A DNA stretch of 64,000 nucleotides from Saprospiraceae bacterium (lineage in GTDB: Bacteria > Bacteroidota > Bacteroidia > Chitinophagales > Saprospiraceae), in the NCBI GenBank assembly GCA_027488935.1, contig JAIYAP010000008.1:52581-116580 (forward strand). Reading direction: 5' to 3'. Shown piece after piece: positions 1 through 10,788 of this stretch. The position numbers and the translations under genes were made by a program. The notes below the pieces were generated by a model, which ran no database searches, had not been told where the DNA came from, and was given only the letters and a program-made list of their open reading frames with translations. Numbering within the stretch: position 1 is the stretch's first letter; each line of letters starts with the position of its first letter.

Positions 1-19
1 ACACCAATTCCATTCCCAC

Positions 20-562
20 ATGCAAACATCCATCCAGATCAACAGCCAGCTTTCCCTCACCGCTTTTCAGCAAGCGGATATTCCCAATATGTTGTTGTAC
101 CTCAACGATTTGGAAATATACCAAAACACGCTGCATATTCCGTACCCCTACATGCAAGCGGATGCGGAAACCTTCTTGGAAAAAACGCGCAACAATTTGC
201 TAAAAAACGGGGCGCTCACCAATTGGGTTATCCGACATGAAACCCATGGACTGATCGGTGCCATTGGCGCGATGGCGAAACAAGAGATGGATGGCCATTT
301 GGATGAAATCGGCTACTGGCTGGCTGCGCCTTTTCGCAACCAGGGCATTATAACAGCCGCCGTGCAAAAACTTACCGATCAAATGTTCGAAACCCGACCT
401 TTGGTACGCATCGAAGCGCATGTTTTTTCCCACAACCCTGCCTCTGCGCGGGTGCTGGAAAAGGCAGGCTTTCAAAAAGAAGGCTATTTGCGCAAGTTTC
501 ACCGCAAAAAAGGCCTGGATATCGACTCCCTCTTGTATGCGCGTATACGCACGGATGGGTAA
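20..562 (+). CDS. GNAT family N-acetyltransferase (RimJ/RimL-like)
   Basis: ORF with GNAT motifs (IGYWLAAPFRNQGIITAAVQ; NPASARVLEKAGFQKEGYLRK). Confidence 0.9.
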   Translation: MQTSIQINSQLSLTAFQQADIPNMLLYLNDLEIYQNTLHIPYPYMQADAETFLEKTRNNLLKNGALTNWVIRHETHGLIGAIGAMAKQEMDGHLDEIGYWLAAPFRNQGIITAAVQKLTDQMFETRPLVRIEAHVFSHNPASARVLEKAGFQKEGYLRKFHRKKGLDIDSLLYARIRTDG

Positions 563-570
563 ACAGACGT

Positions 571-1122
571 TTATTTCATCAAGACCGATTTGGTCAAGTA
601 TCCTTGCTGGGCCCGTTGCGCGCCGATCAAATCATAAAAAGCCGGGTCATCGGGTGTGGTGGCGCCCAATCCATCTACATAACGGTTGAACATGCAAAAT
701 GCCGCTGAAATCAGCACGGTGTCGTGTATTTCGAGGTCGCTTGCACCCAAATTACGCGCCGCGGCAATATCTGCTTCCGAAACGGCTTTGCCACTTTGCT
801 GTACTTTGCCCGCAATATGCAACAGTGCCTTCATTTTGTCGCTGATATCCGCATTCTGGTAATCCTCCCAAACGGCGTGCACCAAGGCGTAATCGTTGCC
901 CGGCAAATGGGCCGCAATGGCGCCATGCGAGGTCATACAAAACGTGCATTGGTTGAGGCTGGATACAAAACTGGCAATCAATTCGCGCTCACCGCGTGTA
1001 AGCGGCGATGCTTCTACTAAAAGCGCCTGGGCAAGCGCATTTAAGGCCTGGGCAGCATCGGGACGAAAATTCATCAATCCGCGAATACCCGGTATGTTGT
1101 CAGGTGTTTGGATATGTGGCAT
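571..1122 (-). CDS. Carboxymuconolactone decarboxylase / AhpD-like peroxidase-related protein
   Basis: CxxC-containing motif NQCTFCMTSHGA with typical surrounding helices; paralog of the next gene. Confidence 0.85.
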   Translation of the reverse strand: MPHIQTPDNIPGIRGLMNFRPDAAQALNALAQALLVEASPLTRGERELIASFVSSLNQCTFCMTSHGAIAAHLPGNDYALVHAVWEDYQNADISDKMKALLHIAGKVQQSGKAVSEADIAAARNLGASDLEIHDTVLISAAFCMFNRYVDGLGATTPDDPAFYDLIGAQRAQQGYLTKSVLMK

Positions 1123-1125
1123 GGT

Positions 1126-1701
1126 TTAGTCTTTAGATTCGTACGTAAGTGTTTGATAACCATTGCTGGGCGCGGCATATCCACGGGTGGTAATACGCTT
1201 GCCCAAAGCTTCGTAATAGTTCGGATCGCTCGGCGTTGCAGCCGCCAATCCATCTACATACCGGTTGTACATACAAAACAGGGCGGCAATTAGTACGGTA
1301 TCGTGTATTTCCAGATCTGTAGCACCAGCAGCGCGGGCAGTATCTGCGTCCGAAAGCTGTACGGACTGCCCACTTTGCTGCACTTTGGCGGCAATACGTA
1401 GGAGCGCGCGCATTTTATTGCTCAACGGCGCGGTTGCCAACGATTGTTTCAAGGCTTCAATTTGTTCCAAATTCCCTTCCGGTAACAAACACGTGGCGGA
1501 TGCGTGCGCAGCCGTGCAAAAAGTACAATTGTTTAAATAGGAAACATAGGTGGCGATCAATTCCCGCTCCGATTCCAATAAAGACGACGGACCGCGCAAC
1601 AACAACTGGGTCAGGTCGCAAATCGGACCGGCGGTTGCGCTTCGGTAATCCAGCAAACTGGTGATGCCAAACAAATCACTGCGCAATTCAATATGAGGCA
1701 T
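1126..1701 (-). CDS. Carboxymuconolactone decarboxylase / AhpD-like protein (tandem paralog)
   Basis: NNCTFCTAAHASA motif; closely resembles 571..1122. Confidence 0.85.
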   Translation of the reverse strand: MPHIELRSDLFGITSLLDYRSATAGPICDLTQLLLRGPSSLLESERELIATYVSYLNNCTFCTAAHASATCLLPEGNLEQIEALKQSLATAPLSNKMRALLRIAAKVQQSGQSVQLSDADTARAAGATDLEIHDTVLIAALFCMYNRYVDGLAAATPSDPNYYEALGKRITTRGYAAPSNGYQTLTYESKD

Positions 1702-1714
1702 AAGAAAATCGTTT

Positions 1715-1780
1715 TAAACCCAGATTTAAATGGATTTGAAGGATGGATAAAAATATTGATTTTCAATGGATTAGAAGCCA
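1715..1780. repeat. Dispersed intergenic repeat, copy 1 (inverted relative to 54805..54875)
   Basis: Reverse complement ggcttctaatccattgaaaatca..tttttatccatccttcaaatccatttaaatctgggttta closely matches 54805..54875. Confidence 0.8.
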
Positions 1781-1824
1781 GCTGTTTTCATAACCAATTT
1801 TCGTTGACTATAAAAACTTGCCTG

Positions 1825-3024
1825 TTACTTTGTTTTTTGAACAAAAAATAAGGCCACCATACCCAACAAATAAACACTGGAAAAGGCAAAAATAGCGTGG
1901 CCATAACCGCCAAACCAAACGACAAAAGCCCCTACAAAAAACACAGAAATCGCCGTAAAAATCCTGCCGCCATGAAAACTCAATCCGGTTGCGGTGGATC
2001 GAACGGCCACCGGAAATAACTCAGGGATGTAATTATGTAATACTCCCTGGCTCACCCCAAACGTAAGGCCCAACAAGGTAATGCCCACCGGAACCTGCCA
2101 ATTGTAGGTAATATTTACCTCAAATAACCAATAAGACAGGATAAAACAGATCAAAAAACAAACTTGCTGCACTTGTTTTGCCCCAAACCAATTGGATAAT
2201 ACACCCGAAAATACACCGCCTACTACCCCACCCATCCCTAAAAACATAACCGATTGCCCGCGTTGTACCTGACCAGCGCCTGATTCGGGACCGATCAATT
2301 GTTGTACCCACGTAGGCAACCAGGCAAAAGAGGCCCATATACCAATCAACATGGCTCCATAGATGAGGATACCTGAAATCACTTCTTTTCTGTATGGACC
2401 GAGTGCAACGGGATCTTTTTTCGTGTGTACTTCCGACCATTCCCGGGATTCCTGCACCCACCAGCGCACCGGAATCACGATGAGCGCGGTGGCCGCACCC
2501 AACCACAAACCCATGCGCCAACTGCTTACATTGGCCGTAATCAGACCCGAACCAATGATGCCTGCCGGGTAAGCGACCGATAAAATGCCCAAGGCGATCG
2601 CGCGCGTACGCAAGGGCCAGGCTTCGGCGATCATCACGGCTGTAATCACCAGCGTGGAACCGACACCCATGCCTACAATCAGGCGCGAAAACGCCAACAT
2701 TTCCCAACTCCCTGATAATGCACCTAACGCAGAACCAGCACTAAAACACAATAAAGATAGGGATAAAACGGTGCGGCGACCGATCCGATCCGACAAGTAG
2801 CCCATCGAAATACCGCCAATACTGCCACCAATCAGCATAAAAAAGCTGATAAATGCGCCCACTTTGCCTTTCAGGGATTCATCTGCGGCAAGTCCCGCAA
2901 GATCGTGTACCATATCGGGTAAATAAGGGGCGGCCAGCACGGAATTCATGGCGCCAAAGGTCATGCTCAAAAAACAAAGCACAAAGAGTAGGTATAAATA
3001 CCGATTTTCAGATTGTGTCATCAA
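1825..3024 (-). CDS. MFS transporter
   Basis: About 12 hydrophobic segments; GYLSDRIGRRTVL loop motif. Confidence 0.9.
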   Translation of the reverse strand: MMTQSENRYLYLLFVLCFLSMTFGAMNSVLAAPYLPDMVHDLAGLAADESLKGKVGAFISFFMLIGGSIGGISMGYLSDRIGRRTVLSLSLLCFSAGSALGALSGSWEMLAFSRLIVGMGVGSTLVITAVMIAEAWPLRTRAIALGILSVAYPAGIIGSGLITANVSSWRMGLWLGAATALIVIPVRWWVQESREWSEVHTKKDPVALGPYRKEVISGILIYGAMLIGIWASFAWLPTWVQQLIGPESGAGQVQRGQSVMFLGMGGVVGGVFSGVLSNWFGAKQVQQVCFLICFILSYWLFEVNITYNWQVPVGITLLGLTFGVSQGVLHNYIPELFPVAVRSTATGLSFHGGRIFTAISVFFVGAFVVWFGGYGHAIFAFSSVYLLGMVALFFVQKTK

Positions 3025-4167
3025 CTAATATTGCGTAGTGTTTGAATGAAAACTGCGCCAACTGTGCCAGAATTCCTGATATGCTTGTACTGGTTTTAAG
3101 GCGGGAGTTTGCGGGGTAATGGGTGCTCCAGACAAATGCCAGAAAAGATTACCTCCAACAATAGTATCGTTTTGCAGCGCAAACATACCATCTCCAGCGG
3201 GGCATTCATATACATAACAGGATTTTTGATCGGCGCTCATAACCAATAGTAATCGCTGCCCACCCAGGGTATCCAAAATTACCCGATCTTTTTTAATACG
3301 ATTCCAATCGTAAGCCCTGGCAATATTGTTTTGCTCAATGCCAACAACCCAGGCTTTGTCTTTCCATGAAATGGTATCCGTACCAGTAAGTTTGCCGCGG
3401 CCTAAACCAACATCATAGGTATCCAAATCGGCATAATCGGCTTTGAAAAGGGTATCTGCTTGCATGATTAAGCTGCCCGGGTGCATGCCAAGCCATTGTT
3501 GCAGGGTGGTTTGAGTCGTAAATATTTCTGGCAAAACCTTCCCTTTCAAGGGGCCCGCCACGGCTTCCCCGGTACCTTGTCGCCACCAACTGCGCGTGTC
3601 TGCGTCTTCAAACATTGCATTAAAATGATCCATGCCCACCAAACGGAATTGCGCGGGTTTACCGTCGATTTCCGGCGCATAAACCCTGCCAGTGCGGCAA
3701 ACGGTACAATAAGTCACCATCACCTGTTTTCCACCCACCGTATCCAGCACTTGATGGTGGTACCCTAAATATTGAATGGGATAAGCCTTGGTCGCGCCAT
3801 TTATTTCGAGGCCCAATACCAATTTGTCTAATGCAACCTTGTTCTCATCGGTAGCGGCGAGGCGCAGGGTGCGTGGCTGATAAAACATTTTATCAGCGCT
3901 CATCACAAAATTGAACTGGTAGGCGATGAATCCTGTTGCAGCCAAACAGGCAAGGGTGATCCATTTGGAAGCACGCCAGGCAGGAAAAAGACCAATTAAA
4001 GTACACAAACCAAAGGCGATTCGAAAAACCCAGCGGTTGGTGTATAGGAAATAGGCAATGGGTAGCGTGTCCATCCGCTGACTACCCGGCAAGGGCATGA
4101 TGAAATAAACATTGGCGATTTCAAATAAACCCAAAAGAATTACACCAAAATAAAAGAAAACCTTCAT
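3025..4167 (-). CDS. DUF3179-type membrane/periplasmic protein
   Basis: VTYCTVCRTGRVY motif and DUF3179-like pattern; N-terminal TM segments; directly abuts the MFS gene. Confidence 0.75.
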   Translation of the reverse strand: MKVFFYFGVILLGLFEIANVYFIMPLPGSQRMDTLPIAYFLYTNRWVFRIAFGLCTLIGLFPAWRASKWITLACLAATGFIAYQFNFVMSADKMFYQPRTLRLAATDENKVALDKLVLGLEINGATKAYPIQYLGYHHQVLDTVGGKQVMVTYCTVCRTGRVYAPEIDGKPAQFRLVGMDHFNAMFEDADTRSWWRQGTGEAVAGPLKGKVLPEIFTTQTTLQQWLGMHPGSLIMQADTLFKADYADLDTYDVGLGRGKLTGTDTISWKDKAWVVGIEQNNIARAYDWNRIKKDRVILDTLGGQRLLLVMSADQKSCYVYECPAGDGMFALQNDTIVGGNLFWHLSGAPITPQTPALKPVQAYQEFWHSWRSFHSNTTQY

Positions 4168-4324
4168 GTAGCAGCGATATTTATGGAAAACGCAAAATAA
4201 AATTGGCTAAATGCGCCACACTGCAAAGGAAGGTGATTCGGCATTCGATAAAATTAGAATTTGTATAGAATTTTATACCAAGATTAAAGTTGGCTATAAT
4301 CGAATGGGTTTGTGTAAAAAACGA

Positions 4325-4361
4325 GGGCCAGTCATTTCTCCGCTGAAAGAAATGCTGGCCC
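4325..4361 (-). terminator. Rho-independent-like terminator downstream of the 4391..6421 gene
   Basis: GGGCCAG(t)CATTTCT..AGAAATG-CTGGCCC stem followed by a T-run on the minus strand. Confidence 0.8.
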
Positions 4362-4390
4362 CTGACAGGTGGATTATTTCGAAAAATGCC

Positions 4391-6421
4391 TTATTCTTTC
4401 ACAAAACGTACTGTCTGAACTTGATCATCGGTGCGCAAAGTGGCCAGGTACAAGCCTGGAACCAATTTACTTACATCGGTTGTAAGCAGGTTGGTGCCAT
4501 TGACCACCTGATATTCCTGACGGTTCATCAACTGACCCGCAATATTCGTAATGCGCAATTCGTAATCACCGGCTTGTTGGGTACTAAATCCAATGCGCAA
4601 CAAATCTGTGGCAGGGTTCGGGAATACTTTCAAACCCGCCAAAGCCAAGGGTGTTTTGGTGCTGGTAACCGTGGCCGCCAAACCAAGGGTAGCCGGGGTT
4701 GCATTAAAATTCCAGGGACTTTCGGTATTCAAGGTGTAGGATAATACGCTGCTGCAAGAATCACTGCCAATCTTAAGTGTAACCGTATAAACGCCTGCCT
4801 CATTATAGGTATGGAAAGGATTTTGCTCGTAGCTGAAACCGCCGTCGCCAAAGTCCCAGACCCAGTTCGTAATCGGATTAGAAGCATAAGAAAGGTCAAA
4901 AAACTGGAATCCGTTGCTGCCTAAACTGTCCGGAAGCGGGATGAAGAGCGCCTGACAATCCCATTCTGGTTCCCAAGGCGCACTGTCGCCAACATACACG
5001 TGATAAGCCGTTGTGCTTTCGCAACCATCCACCGTTTTGATGGTCAAAGTCACCAAATAATCGCCTTCTGCTGCATACGTGTGCGTTGGATTTTGCACAT
5101 TGCTGGTGGTGCTGTCGCCAAAATCCCAGGTCCATTCAATGACGCTACCAAATGAATAATCAAAGAAACTCAAAGTAAGTGGATCAAAATTGCCACCATT
5201 CGGGTCATTAATGCCCAGGGAATCACCCCAACCCCAGTATTGATTTACCCCAAACATCGCCTGACAACCATAATAGAACGTATCCACCGGACAATTGTAG
5301 GCAAAAACGACCTCACCGGCATGCGAAATGCAACTGTCCTGGGTTACAACCGTTAACGTCACATTATAAATACCTTGCTGTGCGTACGTGTGGGTTGGAT
5401 TGGCCACATTGCTAGTAGTGCTGTCGCCAAAATCCCAGGTATAACTCAAAATACTGGTTGAATCGCCGTTTGGATTCAATACATTGTAATTGAAAGCAAA
5501 GAAATTAAAGGTAGTTGAGTCCTGTTGCGCGTATTTAATGTAGGAGAAACAATCAGGTTCTGGCACAAAAGCCGTAGAGAAACCCAAATCGGTTGTTGCT
5601 ACGCAACCATTAGAGCCCGTAATTTCTAAGGTGATAATGTAATAGCCCTCCGCTGGAAAAGTATGGGCCGGAGTCGCTTCAGTACTGGTTGTACCATCGC
5701 TAAAGGTCCATAAATAACTTACCGGAGTCTCCGTGCTATCAGCAGCATAATACGTGCTGGAAAATACGAATTCGAGGTCGTCATTGCCCAATTCTACATC
5801 AATGTACGTCCAGCAAAAAGGTAGTTCTTTTACAAAAACAGGTTGTGTAACGGTTGAAATGCACCCGTTTACACCTACAACTGTCAAGGTGACCGGATAA
5901 ACCCCTTCTGAAGGATACACATGCTGTGGATTCGCCTCTGTACTGGTGGTGCCATCGCCAAAATCCCAGGCATAACTTAGCGGGGTGATACTATCCACTC
6001 CGAAGTAATAACTGTTAAAGTTAAAGTTTAAGCCCGCCGATTGATAGTAGGAAAAGAAGGCATAGCATTCTGGCGCTGCAAAGTTGCAAATTTGAAAATC
6101 TGCTGTTGCGACCCCGTTTACCGGAACGACTGTTTTTGAATCATAGTCATTGTTCGGATCGTTGCACGCTTTATTCGTTGACACTTTAATGAATACACCA
6201 GCATTGGGAGCGTCCGGGAAGGTAATCGTGTAGTTGCCGTTCTGATCGGTAAAGGCTTCCCCATAGCCCACGTAGTTGGAGTCGACCGCAATCGCATCCA
6301 CGTACCAGTCGGGAACGACTGCGCCATTAGATAGTTGAGTAACGGTGCCCGTCACACTAACCTGCGCTTGCATGGCACAAGCAAGCAGCAGGAAAAGCAA
6401 GTTAAAAATCAGTTTTTTCAT
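4391..6421 (-). CDS. Multi-PKD-domain secreted protein with T9SS type A sorting tail
   Basis: Signal peptide; repeated WDFGDGTTS..NPTHTY PKD motifs; C-terminal LKVFPNPATDLLRI..GLYLATLRTD..VRFVKE. Confidence 0.9.
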   Translation of the reverse strand: MKKLIFNLLFLLLACAMQAQVSVTGTVTQLSNGAVVPDWYVDAIAVDSNYVGYGEAFTDQNGNYTITFPDAPNAGVFIKVSTNKACNDPNNDYDSKTVVPVNGVATADFQICNFAAPECYAFFSYYQSAGLNFNFNSYYFGVDSITPLSYAWDFGDGTTSTEANPQHVYPSEGVYPVTLTVVGVNGCISTVTQPVFVKELPFCWTYIDVELGNDDLEFVFSSTYYAADSTETPVSYLWTFSDGTTSTEATPAHTFPAEGYYIITLEITGSNGCVATTDLGFSTAFVPEPDCFSYIKYAQQDSTTFNFFAFNYNVLNPNGDSTSILSYTWDFGDSTTSNVANPTHTYAQQGIYNVTLTVVTQDSCISHAGEVVFAYNCPVDTFYYGCQAMFGVNQYWGWGDSLGINDPNGGNFDPLTLSFFDYSFGSVIEWTWDFGDSTTSNVQNPTHTYAAEGDYLVTLTIKTVDGCESTTAYHVYVGDSAPWEPEWDCQALFIPLPDSLGSNGFQFFDLSYASNPITNWVWDFGDGGFSYEQNPFHTYNEAGVYTVTLKIGSDSCSSVLSYTLNTESPWNFNATPATLGLAATVTSTKTPLALAGLKVFPNPATDLLRIGFSTQQAGDYELRITNIAGQLMNRQEYQVVNGTNLLTTDVSKLVPGLYLATLRTDDQVQTVRFVKE

Positions 6422-6490
6422 GTTTTTGTGCTCAATTTAAAAGTTGAATGTTGGAATGAATGTACCCGGGTGTTTTTGTTTTTATAGCCT

Positions 6491-7606
6491 TCAGGGTTGT
6501 ATTTGTATCTTTTGGAAGGAACGGCCCTGTTGAGAGCGACTTTCCAGTAAGTATAAGCCAGCAGGTAACTTGGGGAGATGCACTTCTGTCTGATTTGAAT
6601 TGGGGTGCCAACGTTGCACAGGTCGGCCAAGCGCATCCCACAAAATAAGGGTTTCGATGGGCGATTCCTGGGATATCCACAGGCGGTCTTTAGCCGGGTT
6701 GGGTTGCACTTGCATACGCAGGTTGGCCTGCGGTTCTTGCTCGGAGGAAAGTGCCGCCGGACTCACATTAATCAATACCGTATCGCCTGCAACCAAGGTT
6801 TCATTGCCAAATTTATCCAGCATTTTAACCGAATCAATGATAATGCTAAATTCATGATAACCGATGATATCGATGATGATGATAAAATCTGCAGAACCAA
6901 TGACGCCCTGCCCCGAACGCTGGTTGTGATCGGTGCGCGTCCACGCTACATCTATGCGGTGGTCGTCGATTCTTCGGTACATGTACACCCGATCATTGTC
7001 GGGATTGGCCCAGGAAATCGGCGAAAAATCAAAATTGGCCGTGGCGGTGTTGACAAAGCTCGAATCGAACAACACCGAAAAAGAAAGTCCATACAAATCC
7101 TCCACAGGCAAGGCAGCTGTACCAAATTCGAGGGGCATGCTAAAAGCCGATCCGGGATTTAAATTGGTCGGTACCGCCGAAGCATTGAAGCGCAAGGATG
7201 GATCAATCCCTTCGGTTCCGCGTGTAAAAACATCTTCCACCACCGGAATATCGGTGCGCCGCTCGCCATAATTGACATACACCGGAAATGCATCATAAAA
7301 ATAATTAACAATGCCATCTCCGTTGCAATCGGCATGCGCCATATTGGTACCGTTGGGTAAAATCAACGGCCAGGGATTGGCCAATTGCGGGGTAAAACTT
7401 TGCGGGTTGCCATTGCCGGGATCGCGCGGTGGCCCAATAAAATTATACCCTAAGCCCAGGTATAAAAAATCGACATTGTTCACCACGCCATTGTTGGTTA
7501 CATCACCCGGATATACAATCAGTTGTTGCGCACCAAGGGGTTGGCCCGTTGCACAGAGCAATACACCAATAACAAGCGCTGGAAGAATTCGTATTTTTTT
7601 AAACAT
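6491..7606 (-). CDS. T9SS-sorted secreted protein with dockerin-like N-terminal repeats
   Basis: GDVTNNGVVNNVDFLYLGLGYN and ADCNGDGIVNYFYDAFPVYVNYG segments; C-terminal VQPNPAKDRLWI..GLYLLESRS. Confidence 0.75.
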   Translation of the reverse strand: MFKKIRILPALVIGVLLCATGQPLGAQQLIVYPGDVTNNGVVNNVDFLYLGLGYNFIGPPRDPGNGNPQSFTPQLANPWPLILPNGTNMAHADCNGDGIVNYFYDAFPVYVNYGERRTDIPVVEDVFTRGTEGIDPSLRFNASAVPTNLNPGSAFSMPLEFGTAALPVEDLYGLSFSVLFDSSFVNTATANFDFSPISWANPDNDRVYMYRRIDDHRIDVAWTRTDHNQRSGQGVIGSADFIIIIDIIGYHEFSIIIDSVKMLDKFGNETLVAGDTVLINVSPAALSSEQEPQANLRMQVQPNPAKDRLWISQESPIETLILWDALGRPVQRWHPNSNQTEVHLPKLPAGLYLLESRSQQGRSFQKIQIQP

Positions 7607-7858
7607 GGTATCAAGCCTTTGTTTGCTTTACGATACAAAAGTGCGGCGCGGTTGGGCAGCATACAAACACAAAATAATAGATTTATCAAAAACAAATACA
7701 CCTTCAAAAACAATAAAAACTACACAAATAACTAATAATCAATATTTTACTAAATCTTAAATTTTAAAAAAATCAAAAACTATCAATTTTAACCCAGTAC
7801 AAATCAGCGCATGGAGCCTTATATTTGTCGGCAATTAGCATGGTAAAAATGAATTGTT

Positions 7859-9256
7859 ATGAAAAAAAGCAAACTGATCGAACTCTTGGGCAGTTTCTCG
7901 GGCAGGGAATGGAGCAATTTTCAGGATTTTGTGGCCTCGCCTTATTTCAATAAAAACCAGGCAGTAACTGCGCTGTGTATGCTATTGCGGGAACAAGCCC
8001 CCGCCTTTGAATCGGTAGAACGCTCGGTGATTTTTAGCCAACTTTTTCCCGAACAACCCTATCAGGATGCCCTGCTCAACCATACCATGTCCTTTCTGCT
8101 CAAACTGGCCGAGCAGTTTATCGGACAAGCCCAATACGAGCAACAGACCTTTACCAGTGCACATTACACCCTCAAAGGCTTGTTGGAGCGCGGCTTGGAT
8201 AAACATTACCACTATTTATATGAAAAAACGGCCCGCCAACAAAACGAAGTACCGCTTCGGAATGCCCAATACCACTATGCGCAATATTATTTGAAAAACC
8301 TGGAAGCAAACCGCCGCTCTCAATCGGCCGCCCGGGTTTTTAACGAATCGGTGCAGGAAGCCACCGACCATCTCGACTATTTTTACTTAGCCGAAAAACT
8401 GCGCTGCACCTGCTATATGCTCACCAGCCAGGTCATCATTGCAACGCCGTACAACCTGCAATTGGTGGATGAAGTGTACCGATTTTTACAACAGCACCCC
8501 TTGCCAGAAAGCGCGCCCATCATCCACGCCTATTTTTACATTTTCCAATTGTTGCGCGACGATCAGGCACATGCCAGCTTTGAAGCACTTAAAAACCTGT
8601 TGGACACCCAGGAAAACCGCTTTTCCAAACAAGAATTGGCCGAATTATACCAATATGCCATCAATTATTGCAATTTCCAGATTCTGAAACTGCGCGAAGG
8701 CTTTGTAGAAGAAGCGCTGCATTTGTACATCAAAGGGGTCGACTCCGGTATTTTGCTACACAACGGCAAACTTTCCCCCTGGCATTACAAAAACATCATT
8801 AAAGCGGCCCTGCGGCTCAAACGGTTTGAATGGACCGAACAGTTTATCCTTCAAAACACCTGGCTGCTCGAAGACGCTTACCGCGATGATTCCTACCACT
8901 ACAACCTCGCCGAACTGTATTATTACACCAGTCGCTTTGATGCCGCTATGACATTTTTAAACAAAGTAGATTTTTCCGATATTCATTATAATTTAGGTGC
9001 CAAAGTACTTTTAGTGAAAATATACTACGAAACCGACGCCAGCGATGCCTTGGAAAGTTTGTTGCACGCTTTTAAAACCTTTCTGCACCGCAACAAAGTA
9101 ATTTCAGAGGAATTGCGCCGAACTTATTTGAATTTTATTACTATTGTCGCTCAAATGTTGCGTGCAACGCCCGAGCAATACCCGGCGCTATGCCTTAAAG
9201 TTGAACAACAACCACTTTTGACCGATAAAAACTGGCTTTTACGCATGCTATCCTGA
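7859..9256 (+). CDS. Hypothetical protein, predicted alpha-helical
   Basis: Long ORF with consistent coding character; no family recognised. Confidence 0.75.
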   Translation: MKKSKLIELLGSFSGREWSNFQDFVASPYFNKNQAVTALCMLLREQAPAFESVERSVIFSQLFPEQPYQDALLNHTMSFLLKLAEQFIGQAQYEQQTFTSAHYTLKGLLERGLDKHYHYLYEKTARQQNEVPLRNAQYHYAQYYLKNLEANRRSQSAARVFNESVQEATDHLDYFYLAEKLRCTCYMLTSQVIIATPYNLQLVDEVYRFLQQHPLPESAPIIHAYFYIFQLLRDDQAHASFEALKNLLDTQENRFSKQELAELYQYAINYCNFQILKLREGFVEEALHLYIKGVDSGILLHNGKLSPWHYKNIIKAALRLKRFEWTEQFILQNTWLLEDAYRDDSYHYNLAELYYYTSRFDAAMTFLNKVDFSDIHYNLGAKVLLVKIYYETDASDALESLLHAFKTFLHRNKVISEELRRTYLNFITIVAQMLRATPEQYPALCLKVEQQPLLTDKNWLLRMLS

Positions 9257-9284
9257 TATTTTCACTTTTAACACCGTTGCTACG

Positions 9285-10721
9285 ATGAGAATTTTTCTTT
9301 TTGCATTCCTGTTCTTTGTCGCCCAAGCGCTCACTGCACAAAACCTCATTTCCAGTACCCTCCTGCTCACCAAAACCAAGGCGCAACTGAACACACAGTT
9401 TGGGGTACCCTTTATACAATATGGTGCAAAATTGTACCGCATTACTTACACCACACCCGATATTAATGGCGTATTGGATACGGCTTCCGGCCTTGTCGGT
9501 GTACCCAACGATGCAACCAAAGTGTTCCCGCGGCTGGTTTACCAGCATGGAACTTCTTCGTCGAAATTAGATGTACCCTCTTATAACGCAAGCAATGGAG
9601 AAGGCACAATAGGCGGTCTGTTTGCGGGTATGGGCTACTTTTCCTTGCTGCCTGATTACTTAGGACTGGGCACTTCCCGCGGTTTTCACCCTTATGTACA
9701 TGCTGCCTCGGAGGCAAGTGCGGCACTCGATATGTTGCGCGCTGCCGAACAATTTGTCGCCCAATTGGGTACCGTTCAGGTAAATGACCAACTGTTTATC
9801 ACCGGATATTCGCAGGGCGGCCATGGCGCAATGGCCCTGCATAAAACCATTCAAGAGGACCCTGCTCAGGGATTTGTCACCACCGCTGCGGCACCGATGT
9901 CGGGCCCGTATAGCATTTCGGGCGTGATGCGCGACCTGATTTTGTCGGAAACACCCTATTTTAACCCGAATTACCTGCCAAACACCATCCTTTCTTATCA
10001 AACAGTGTATAAAAACCTGTTTGTAAACCTGGAAGATGTGTTTAAACCCAATTACGCCACGCTCATTGAACCGTTTTATAATGGCACAAAAAGCCTGGGT
10101 ACGCTGAATAGCCAGTTGATCGCTCAACTTACTTCCGAATTTGGCGCATCCATTCCGCGTAAAATGTTGCAAGAAAGCATTGTAAATGAAGTAATCAACA
10201 ACCCGAACCATCCGTTTAACCTGGCTTTGCGCGACAATGATGTGTACCAATGGGCACCGACAACCCCTACCCGCGTGTTTTATTGCAAAGCCGACGACCA
10301 GGTGCCTTACCGCAACAGCATTGTAGCACGCGATACCATGAGCGCATTGGGCGCAGTAGATTTTCAGGTGATTGATGTGGATTCTACCCAGGATCATGGC
10401 GGTTGCGTTACCCCTGCGCTCATTCAAACACTGCTGTTTTTTGCCGGATTGCAGCAAGTTACCACCTCCAGCAATGCACCTGTATCGGTTTTAGACTTTC
10501 AATTAGCGCCCAACCCGGCCCGGGAGGAAATCACGTTGCGCGACCTGCCCTTTGATGGCCAACTGGACATTCTTGATATTCATGGAAGGGTTTATTTTTC
10601 GACACCCGTTACCACCCAGGGCTTGAGTATTCAGGTGGGTACTGTGCCGAGTGGCATTTATATGGTGCGTTTGCAAAATGGGGAAAATAGCGTGATGAAA
10701 AAATTGGTGGTACAACGGTAG
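9285..10721 (+). CDS. Secreted alpha/beta hydrolase (lipase/peptidase-like) with T9SS sorting tail
   Basis: Nucleophile elbow ITGYSQGGHGAMAL; C-terminal FQLAPNPAREEITL..GIYMVRLQNG..KKLVVQR. Confidence 0.85.
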   Translation: MRIFLFAFLFFVAQALTAQNLISSTLLLTKTKAQLNTQFGVPFIQYGAKLYRITYTTPDINGVLDTASGLVGVPNDATKVFPRLVYQHGTSSSKLDVPSYNASNGEGTIGGLFAGMGYFSLLPDYLGLGTSRGFHPYVHAASEASAALDMLRAAEQFVAQLGTVQVNDQLFITGYSQGGHGAMALHKTIQEDPAQGFVTTAAAPMSGPYSISGVMRDLILSETPYFNPNYLPNTILSYQTVYKNLFVNLEDVFKPNYATLIEPFYNGTKSLGTLNSQLIAQLTSEFGASIPRKMLQESIVNEVINNPNHPFNLALRDNDVYQWAPTTPTRVFYCKADDQVPYRNSIVARDTMSALGAVDFQVIDVDSTQDHGGCVTPALIQTLLFFAGLQQVTTSSNAPVSVLDFQLAPNPAREEITLRDLPFDGQLDILDIHGRVYFSTPVTTQGLSIQVGTVPSGIYMVRLQNGENSVMKKLVVQR

Positions 10722-10752
10722 GAACTTATCGATGAATTTAATGATTGTTTAA

Positions 10753-10786
10753 GTCGCGCGCACGGGCATGTTCTCGTGCCCGCGAC
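10753..10786. terminator. Hairpin between convergent genes, likely bidirectional terminator
   Basis: GTCGCGCGCACG / CGTGCCCGCGAC stem with one mismatch, followed by TTTT. Confidence 0.7.
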
Positions 10787-10788
10787 TT

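Noticed and set aside
4211-4744. 177-aa + strand ORF
   Set aside because: Overlaps the end of the PKD/T9SS gene and its terminator hairpin.
9660-10457. 265-aa antisense ORF
   Set aside because: Opposite a clear hydrolase gene; no recognisable domain.
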